Positions 13,864-19,772 of a DNA stretch of 19,772 nt are shown here, one piece after another. The translations under genes and the position numbers were made by a program. Location of the stretch: assembly GCA_002364975.1 (NCBI GenBank), contig DEYT01000037.1:3355-23126 (forward strand), given 5' to 3'. Position 1 is the stretch's first letter; each line of letters opens with the position of its first letter. The DNA comes from Opitutia bacterium UBA3151 (GTDB taxonomy: Bacteria > Verrucomicrobiota > Verrucomicrobiia > Opitutales > Seribacteraceae). The notes beneath the pieces are model-generated. The model was not told the origin of the DNA, ran no database searches, and worked only from the letters and a program-made list of their open reading frames with translations.

Positions 13864-15948
13864 TTAAATCGGTGAAGCAACTTCTAAATTATCTTCGAAT
13901 AAAAATTCGTCTTCTTCGTTATCGCTAGTTTTGCTATTAAAAATTTTCGTTGGATTCGTAAGCCTGGGATTAATGTTAAATTTCTTCATCAGCATGAGCA
14001 TATCTGAAGTGCTAGTACGAATCGCTTTTGTTGCCATGCTACTACTAGCATCTGAAGCAGCTTGTGCGTTGGTAGATGCCGCTGCTGTTATGATCGAAGA
14101 TCGAGAGCTTAGGTCATAGGTATCAATATTTTCTTCCGAGGAACCTGTTCCGAGACTTGCTCCGTTTAGAGAACCTTCAATGGAACCTTGTTTCGTAGCT
14201 TGCTTAAAAATAACGGCATCTGCTGCAGGTGCACCTACATCCGGATCATTTCCAGCAGTTATAGCACCGAATGTTGAACCATAAGTAACAGCTTGCACTA
14301 CATTAATAGTCGTACTATCAGAGGAAAAATCTCTGGGATTCGCATCCGTAAGTGCGATAGTTTCAAATGTTGCTCCAAAGGCCGCACCGTTGCTGCTTGA
14401 CCGGGCTATTTCAATATCAAAAGTTTCGGTTGCGTCTTCTTTGGTTAGGTCAAAGGCACTTACCCCAGTGATGCTACCAGTAGTAGCACCTTGGGCTGCC
14501 GAATTAATTAGAGCTAATCTGTCTAATGGGTTGGGGTAGTAAATTGAAATACCTACATTCCCGATCAATGAACCCATTGAACTGTGTTGAGATATAGTGA
14601 GTAGATCATTCCTAGCATTTTCAGCAATTCCTTCACTTTCTTCGACATTTGTTGCCAAACTGAGGTTTTCTTCTGCTTGATCTATTCTGGCAGATGTTGA
14701 TCCCAAAGAGCTTCCTTCAGCGGTAGATTTTGCCAGCTGTTTGCGTTCGTATTTTTCCCAATTTGGAGTGAAATCCATGGATTTTTCAAGAATAGATGCC
14801 ATTTGAGCACCAACGGAAGATCCAAATGATGTGGCTTCAGCAAGCCTTTTGAGATCCCATTCTCCTTCCATGTTCAAATTAAGAGTCTCGTCAATTACAT
14901 GAAACGCAATTTGTTCGGAAGCCTCTTTAGCAACCAATGAAGGATATTCTTTTGAGTTATAATCTTCGTCATCAATCATTGAAGCAACGCTTCCCATTAC
15001 AAATGCATTCGAGATTACTTTGGTTAATTCGTAGGTAAATATGGCATTACTTCCTTCCAAATTTTTCATAAACAAAAAGGTTTCTTCTATGATGGATTTA
15101 GAATGATCTTGAGTAAGAGTATCAATTTTTTCTTCTGTTATGGAATCGGTAGTAAAAAGACTGGAAGCCATACTGTAAACCGCCGATCTAATGAGATCAG
15201 TTTTTACAGGATCAAACTTTAGAAATCGGCCAAGATTTCCATCAAACTTCATATTTTCATTTGGAGTCTCAAAGTCTTCCACAGGTTCGATTCCTGAGTA
15301 GAACCCGATTTCTGTATTGGATGGTTCATCTTTAATGATTGTTAAAAGAGATTTCAAAATGGATCCTGTCATCAAAGCAGTTTTATCTTCAGGCACTGAT
15401 TGAATTAGGGCATGTGTAATGAGTTTGACCCATTTGCTTGCAGATGACTCCCAAATTGCTACTCTTTCAGGTATAATAGCACTAAGTACTATTTGAGGCA
15501 CCTCAAGAAGTTGTTCGTCTTCTGTAAAAACTTGTAAGAAAGCACTAGTAATGGATAAAAGACCAGATGCTACTTGTTCGTCTGTTAGCGAAAAGTTAAG
15601 TCTATTTTGAGCCAAATAATTGATGGCATGTGAAAGAGCCTCCTCCGGTTGCTCGACGACAATATTTTCAAATACCGTTTTCAACCCATCAATTAAAGCC
15701 TGGCTCTCTACAAGTTCTGGCTGCAGTTCATCGAAGTCGATGCTATTTTCAATCTCTGTCTCTTGGTCAATTGAAAGAACTCTTCTTCCAGATGGTAGGT
15801 AGTTTTCCTTGTCCTTAATCGAGTCAATATTGATTAGAATTGTGCTCTCAATCAGAGAATTATTTATTGACTGAGCGAGTACAGCTGTAAACGAAGTTAC
15901 AGTAAAATAAGTAAAAATCACAAACGCATTAATTTTGTGGAGGTACAC
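13864..15948 (-). CDS. Exported protein with tandem G-[SA]-x-x-G repeats, function unknown
   Basis: I do not recognise a family. The start is GTG at 15948. The 694-residue product begins with a signal peptide (K5, hydrophobic core about 8-24, likely cleavage after A25 in AVLAQS). From about residue 365 to 600 there is a degenerate repeat of 28-47 residues, each with a hydrophobic/polar helix-like run ending in a Gly motif: GSSVG (376), GSSLG (412), GSLIG (459), GATTG (487), GAAFG (521), GSTFG (557), GSIEG (588). Weaker copies may extend upstream, as in MTGSILKS (193) and VMGSVASM (317). After an Ala/Ser-rich segment (about 614-640) the tail is acidic. No enzyme motif or membrane helix beyond the signal is seen. 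It lies 49 bp after the ligase gene and 66 bp before gnd. Confidence 0.8.
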   Translation of the reverse strand: MYLHKINAFVIFTYFTVTSFTAVLAQSINNSLIESTILINIDSIKDKENYLPSGRRVLSIDQETEIENSIDFDELQPELVESQALIDGLKTVFENIVVEQPEEALSHAINYLAQNRLNFSLTDEQVASGLLSITSAFLQVFTEDEQLLEVPQIVLSAIIPERVAIWESSASKWVKLITHALIQSVPEDKTALMTGSILKSLLTIIKDEPSNTEIGFYSGIEPVEDFETPNENMKFDGNLGRFLKFDPVKTDLIRSAVYSMASSLFTTDSITEEKIDTLTQDHSKSIIEETFLFMKNLEGSNAIFTYELTKVISNAFVMGSVASMIDDEDYNSKEYPSLVAKEASEQIAFHVIDETLNLNMEGEWDLKRLAEATSFGSSVGAQMASILEKSMDFTPNWEKYERKQLAKSTAEGSSLGSTSARIDQAEENLSLATNVEESEGIAENARNDLLTISQHSSMGSLIGNVGISIYYPNPLDRLALINSAAQGATTGSITGVSAFDLTKEDATETFDIEIARSSSNGAAFGATFETIALTDANPRDFSSDSTTINVVQAVTYGSTFGAITAGNDPDVGAPAADAVIFKQATKQGSIEGSLNGASLGTGSSEENIDTYDLSSRSSIITAAASTNAQAASDASSSMATKAIRTSTSDMLMLMKKFNINPRLTNPTKIFNSKTSDNEEDEFLFEDNLEVASPI

Positions 15949-15997
15949 TATTTAAAGTCAGCTCAACTGCAGTGATTTTGCAACAGAAAATTATAAA

Positions 15998-17587
15998 TTA
16001 TTTCGAAAAACTGAGCCTTGTGTATTTCAATGATAAGCCAACTAGAACTGAAAAAAGAATGAGGCAAGCAGGAGTTCTTGTGGGAAAATCAATGCAACAG
16101 TAAAGAATAAAACACAAGCAACCAGCAGAAATACACTTAATCAAGATGGAGGGGCAGAATATATAGTTTCTCAGTAATATTAAAAATATTGGGAATAAAA
16201 TAAGGGTAAACCCAACCCATCCAAATTCACTTACAAATTCGAGCAGATCACTGTGTCCATGTCCAACCAATGGAACATAACGGTGGTGAGCATTTGCAAG
16301 TCCTTTATTTCTTATAATTCTAATTTCTTGAGATTGGAAAAGTGGATTGATTGCACCGTAGGAATCATAACCATAACCCCAAAACGTTTTACCAGATATT
16401 TGTTTTACCAGATCAGTCCAAAGAAGAATTCTTAAAGGGGTTTCGTCACTAGTAATCTGAGAATTTGTGGTATTGATCATTTCCTTTGTGGTACTTTTAC
16501 TAAGAAAAAATCCAGCTAGCAGAACCACGATGAAGGCTACGGATATTTTGAAAGTATTTTTTTTGAAATTCATGATTCTTGCCTGAAAGCCTAGCGAGTA
16601 AACCGCCAATGTGCTTAAAACCAGTAAGATTAAGACCCCAGATCTTGAGCCAGAGTGTGGAATAGTTATGGTCAATAAAATCAAACCACCTAACAAAAAG
16701 ATGCTCTTGCTTTTAAAATAGCCCAAGCGATTTTTAAAGTTAGATGCATGAAACAATAATCCTATGGTCGCAGAGATAACAAGTAATACGAATGCAGACC
16801 AATGGTTTTTATAGGTAAAACTAGCATAAAAATATCTGGGTTCTGGGGTATCCCAAATGCCCCAAATTTCTTTTAAGTCGTCTGCCGGAAAATACTGAAT
16901 TTTTTGAATCATTCCTGCAATCGCAAGGATAACAGATGAGATGATCAAACCCGCAATGAAATTTCTGATGGAACTTCGAGTCTTGAAAAGTAAGTAAGCA
17001 ATAATTCCAATTAAGAGCTGAGAAATAAAAACTGAATAGTTTTGAATGGAGCCCTCATGCTTAATAATTTGGGTAGGCAGATATGGATTTGGAACAGACC
17101 AAATTGAAGACAGGATATCATCTAATAAATCTAGATTCTTATCTTCTAATTGATAAGTGTCTTCAATTTCATTTTTTGAGTGAAGATATAATGCCAAAGC
17201 CCGCTTGGGGTCAGATTCAAAATATGGTAAAGTTTTTTTTAGAGTTTCAGAAACAGTAATGACTTTTTGAATATTCTTTTCTTTCAATAAATAGGATTCG
17301 ATATCTAAGTCTGCTAATTGTTGGGTTGTTGGACTTGTGAAAGTCGAATTATTTAATGATAAGATTACTAATATCCCGCAGAAAAAAAAGAATCCCAGCG
17401 GAAAGGCCAAGTTCCTAAGGGAAGAATCTTTTGCAATCAGCATTCCTCGAAAAAATAACAATATAAAGAAAACCAGCCATAGCTGATCAAACCATGCGAG
17501 ATCAAGTCCAGCTCTAAACCAAGAACTAATAATAATTAGACATAAAAATATTTTTTGAGTTAAGTTCAACAACCTCATGGAAACCAT
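15998..17587 (-). CDS. O-antigen ligase/polymerase-like membrane protein (Wzy_C family)
   Basis: Members of this family either polymerise polysaccharide repeat units (Wzy) or attach finished chains to an acceptor (WaaL) at the periplasmic face of the inner membrane. The 529-residue protein has about ten or more membrane helices. Family-like motifs are FTYKNHWSAF (257-266), SGSRSG (312-317), RILLWTDLV with R386, FWGYGYDSY (402-410) and GHGHSDLLEFVSEFGWVGF (442-460), the large periplasmic loop and following helix. There is also an unusually long soluble loop at about residues 80-185. The sequence alone does not separate ligase from polymerase. A second in-frame ATG at 17578 is an alternative start. 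It is divergent from the beta-barrel and export genes. Confidence 0.85.
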   Translation of the reverse strand: MVSMRLLNLTQKIFLCLIIISSWFRAGLDLAWFDQLWLVFFILLFFRGMLIAKDSSLRNLAFPLGFFFFCGILVILSLNNSTFTSPTTQQLADLDIESYLLKEKNIQKVITVSETLKKTLPYFESDPKRALALYLHSKNEIEDTYQLEDKNLDLLDDILSSIWSVPNPYLPTQIIKHEGSIQNYSVFISQLLIGIIAYLLFKTRSSIRNFIAGLIISSVILAIAGMIQKIQYFPADDLKEIWGIWDTPEPRYFYASFTYKNHWSAFVLLVISATIGLLFHASNFKNRLGYFKSKSIFLLGGLILLTITIPHSGSRSGVLILLVLSTLAVYSLGFQARIMNFKKNTFKISVAFIVVLLAGFFLSKSTTKEMINTTNSQITSDETPLRILLWTDLVKQISGKTFWGYGYDSYGAINPLFQSQEIRIIRNKGLANAHHRYVPLVGHGHSDLLEFVSEFGWVGFTLILFPIFLILLRNYIFCPSILIKCISAGCLCFILYCCIDFPTRTPACLILFSVLVGLSLKYTRLSFSK

Positions 17588-17600
17588 GTGTACGATGTGA

Positions 17601-17629
17601 TTGACAAGATTTAATTCGTTAAATTCAAT
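17601..17629 (+). promoter_or_regulatory. Candidate promoter for the polysaccharide export genes
   Basis: TTGACA at 17601-17606 is a perfect sigma70-type -35 box, followed after 17 bp by TTCAAT at 17624-17629, a 4-of-6 match to the -10 box. Transcription would start near 17636, after the GTG at 17632 and about 11 nt before the ATG at 17647. This favours the ATG as start and implies a very short leader. The ligase start is only 14 bp away on the other strand. Confidence 0.45.
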
Positions 17630-17646
17630 CGGTGCATCCCTTTTTA

Positions 17647-18918
17647 ATGAAATATAAAATTAGATTTTCTTTTTATTCTTTATTCTTTGTTCTTACATGC
17701 TTCAATCTAAATGCAGAATGGGATAGCTCTTTACTTGGACAAGTTAAAGTTGGTGGATATGTATCGGCAACTTATGACTCAAGAGTTTTTGGGATTCCAT
17801 CAAATTACTATAATCAATTGAAAAATAATGAGGGTAGCGAAGCCACAGGTATTCCAGTTGACGAACTCAAAAGTGAGGATGATTTCATATTAAAATTTTC
17901 CCCTGCAGTTCATCTTGCGAAAAAAGTAAGCCTTTTTAAGTTTTCCGGCTCGGCTGGTGTTGAGATTGCCCAATACCTTAAAAACAATGACAAGAGTTAT
18001 GTGATTCCTGTTACTACCTTTTCTATTGATTTCGATGAAACTCTATCCAAGAACAAACGAATTTCCAATAATGCAAAAATCCGCTTTGAAGCCGTCTTCG
18101 ATCTTGGTCAGAATGTTTCTGCAAGCGTCTTAGAGCAAGATCTTGTTTCTTATACCTACTTTACTGCAGGCTTAAATGTTCGATATAATCATAGCACTAA
18201 ATTTGGTATAGGAGGTGGAACAAACTATTCCATACAGCAATATCAAACTGGTTCAACAGGACCTCGTCCCTATCAAGATTTCTCAACACTACCCATCTCA
18301 TTGCGTGCGTTCTACATTTACTCGGAGAAACTTGACTTTTACACAGAATATTCGTTTTCAAGGTCTAAAAGTAAAGGCTCCCAGCCCAATCTAATTGACA
18401 GTAAATCTCACAGCATCTCTTTCGGTGCCGATGGCAGTTATTCTACAAAATTATCTGGAGATGTTAATGTAGGTTATTCAGTACAACATTATGATGAAGA
18501 AAACAATCAAGACCAAATGAATCTCATACTTGGGTTTGGGCTAGTTTACAAATATAACTCAAAAACCTCTTCTAACTTTGACATCTCGAGGTCTTTTTCT
18601 CCTTCAGCTCAAGGTTTTTCTTCGTTTTCAACGAGTGCTCGAGTTGCTGTAAGCCATAGATTTGTAGAAGATTTGACTGGGACTGCTTACATCAGTGCTA
18701 GTGATGTTGAATATAATTATCCATATGATCCAGATAATCCTCCACTATTAACCGGCGAATCAAATTCTATGAACACATATGGGTTTGGAATATCGATTGT
18801 TAAAAATATCAATAAATTCTTTTCTGCAACGGGAGGATACGACTACAGTATAATTGATCGTAGTTCCGAATCTTATGGTCGCCATATTTTAAGAGCCCAG
18901 GTGAACGGAACATTTTAA
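17647..18918 (+). CDS. Outer-membrane beta-barrel protein of a polysaccharide export locus
   Basis: From ATG 17647 the product has 423 residues. It starts with a signal peptide (MKYKIRFSFYSLFFVLTCFN, cleavage likely after NLNA). The rest is mostly alternating polar/hydrophobic strands with many Tyr, Ser, Phe and Gly, ending in QVNGTF: the terminal Phe is typical of barrels inserted by the BAM complex. The pattern, with strands of the kind FKFSGSAGVEIAQYLKNN and LNVRYNHSTKFGIGGGT, resembles the BBP2-type putative porins that often accompany exopolysaccharide genes. No enzyme motif is seen. A GTG at 17632 would add five residues, but would lie before the predicted transcription start. wza follows 16 bp later. 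Confidence 0.8.
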   Translation: MKYKIRFSFYSLFFVLTCFNLNAEWDSSLLGQVKVGGYVSATYDSRVFGIPSNYYNQLKNNEGSEATGIPVDELKSEDDFILKFSPAVHLAKKVSLFKFSGSAGVEIAQYLKNNDKSYVIPVTTFSIDFDETLSKNKRISNNAKIRFEAVFDLGQNVSASVLEQDLVSYTYFTAGLNVRYNHSTKFGIGGGTNYSIQQYQTGSTGPRPYQDFSTLPISLRAFYIYSEKLDFYTEYSFSRSKSKGSQPNLIDSKSHSISFGADGSYSTKLSGDVNVGYSVQHYDEENNQDQMNLILGFGLVYKYNSKTSSNFDISRSFSPSAQGFSSFSTSARVAVSHRFVEDLTGTAYISASDVEYNYPYDPDNPPLLTGESNSMNTYGFGISIVKNINKFFSATGGYDYSIIDRSSESYGRHILRAQVNGTF

Positions 18919-18934
18919 TGTTTTAAATTTTGTA

Positions 18935-19567
18935 GTGAAAAGAATATTCTTTATATTGGTATTTTTTTGGGTTTGTCCTTTGATGAGCCAAACTTCATTC
19001 AATAATGATCCATCAATTCTTCGAGACCCTACTGGCTATAAGATTAGATATGGAGATAAGTTGATGGTTAATGTTCGAGGTCAACAAGAGTGTTCTGGTG
19101 ATTACACTGTAAGCCGCGAAGGAAAAATCCGTCTAACATACATCGGTGAAATTCAAGTGAATGGTTTAAATACGAAGGCAATTGAAGCCCTAGCAATAAG
19201 AAAATACCAGACCGAACTTATCTTTAGAAATCCTGTAATTAATGTGTTTGTCAAAGATTATTCAGAAAGAGTCGTCTTCCTGACTGGATCAGTAAATAGA
19301 AAAGGTCCATATACTTTTCCTCCCGAAGTGGAGGCAATGAATATTGTCGAAGTAATTTCTAGAGCTGGTGGATTTTCTGAAATTGCACGAAAAAATAAAG
19401 TTTATGTTACCCGTACAATATATGATGAAAGAGGAAATGCTGTAAAAACAGAAACTTACACTGTGGATGTTGAGGGACTTAGTAAAGGCTTGGTTAGATT
19501 TGGTACTAGTAAAAAATTCTGGATTTATCCTGGAGACAGAATCGAAGTGCCAGAAAGACTAATATAA
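18935..19567 (+). CDS. Wza-like polysaccharide export protein
   Basis: Proteins of this family form the periplasmic or outer-membrane channel for capsule and exopolysaccharide. The 210-residue product starts at GTG 18935 with a signal peptide (MKRIFFILVFFWVCPLMSQ). A Poly_export domain follows at about residues 30-105: YKIRYGDKLMVNVRGQ, DYTVSREGKIRLTYIGEIQV, NPVINVFV. One SLBB domain is at about 110-200: VVFLTGSVNRKGPYTF, VISRAGGFSEIARKNKVYV, YPGDRIEVPERLI. It is much shorter than E. coli Wza (one SLBB domain, no C-terminal membrane helix) and lacks a convincing lipobox cysteine at the signal cleavage site. Its stop overlaps the next start (TAATG), so the two are probably coupled. Confidence 0.9.
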   Translation: MKRIFFILVFFWVCPLMSQTSFNNDPSILRDPTGYKIRYGDKLMVNVRGQQECSGDYTVSREGKIRLTYIGEIQVNGLNTKAIEALAIRKYQTELIFRNPVINVFVKDYSERVVFLTGSVNRKGPYTFPPEVEAMNIVEVISRAGGFSEIARKNKVYVTRTIYDERGNAVKTETYTVDVEGLSKGLVRFGTSKKFWIYPGDRIEVPERLI

Positions 19568-19772
19568 TGGATGATAATTTAGAAGATATAGATCGTTCTT
19601 TGTCCACAAAGCCCAAGGGACGTGTAAGAGGTATTTCTGACTTTCTGTTAATAATCAGAGATCGATGGCTTCTCGCACTGACGCTTGCCCTTCCAATTGC
19701 ACTTGGGTTTGTTTACAAAGAATTACAAGTACCCGAATTCTTCAGATCAGAATCGTCCTTTAGGCTAATTCC
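19567..19772 (+). CDS. Chain-length determinant (Wzz/Wzc-like) protein, N-terminal part (cut by window edge)
   Basis: Starting at the ATG of the TAATG overlap (19567-19569), 68 residues are visible. They begin with a polar, acidic and basic cytoplasmic leader (MDDNLEDIDRSLSTKPKGRV). A membrane helix follows, in the context IIRDRWLLALTLALPIALGF, then VYKELQVPEFFRSESSFRL. The RDRW-helix-(Y)xS arrangement is typical of the N-terminal Wzz domain of chain-length regulators and of BY-kinases such as Wzc, which pair with Wza. Whether a cytoplasmic tyrosine kinase domain follows cannot be seen here. Confidence 0.75.
   Translation, partial: MDDNLEDIDRSLSTKPKGRVRGISDFLLIIRDRWLLALTLALPIALGFVYKELQVPEFFRSESSFRLI

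Overview
The window is AT-rich bacterial chromosome and is packed with genes. It looks like a Gram-negative member of the PVC group, most likely Verrucomicrobiota (Opitutae-like). The pointers are a short delta subunit and a short c subunit in the ATP synthase, the residue style of MnmG, a WDWNGTL-type HAD protein, and an outer-membrane exopolysaccharide export locus. This placement is inferred from protein style, not from a search. Many genes have no clear Shine-Dalgarno sequence, and several appear to start at GTG or TTG.

Region 1 (1-8956, all minus strand) reads, in transcription order, recA - mnmE - mnmG - trmB - atpB - atpE - atpF - atpH - atpA - atpG (cut by the window edge). mnmE/mnmG and mnmG/trmB overlap by ATGA, and most other gaps are short. 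It combines recombination, tRNA modification (wobble U34 and m7G46) and F-type ATP synthase genes. mnmG next to the atp operon recalls the oriC-proximal order of many bacteria (mnmG-rsmG-atp in E. coli), here with trmB in the rsmG position.

The most striking signal lies inside mnmG. Two near-identical, almost palindromic sites (core GTTCCACATGGAAC) sit 27 bp apart, each one base from the parS core bound by ParB. They encode a duplicated FHVER peptide at residues 245-249 and 254-258, in a stretch about 20 residues longer than in E. coli MnmG.

Region 2 (8957-12308, plus strand) is divergent from recA: a HAD-like hydrolase with an altered motif I, miaB, a six-helix membrane protein of unknown function, and gmk. 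The recA/HAD intergenic region holds a 10-bp direct repeat with 21-bp period, a candidate operator.

Region 3 (12301-17587, minus strand) reads O-antigen ligase/polymerase-like protein, a large exported protein built from degenerate G-[SA]-x-x-G repeats that I cannot assign to a family, then gnd. gnd converges on gmk with an 8-bp overlap.

Region 4 (17588-19772, plus strand) is divergent from the ligase and starts an envelope polysaccharide locus: an outer-membrane beta-barrel, a Wza-like export protein, and the start of a Wzz/Wzc-like chain-length protein coupled to wza by TAATG. Regions 3 and 4 together probably make and export a surface polysaccharide. No rRNA, tRNA, insertion sequence or CRISPR array was seen, and no gene-free stretch exceeds 300 bases.
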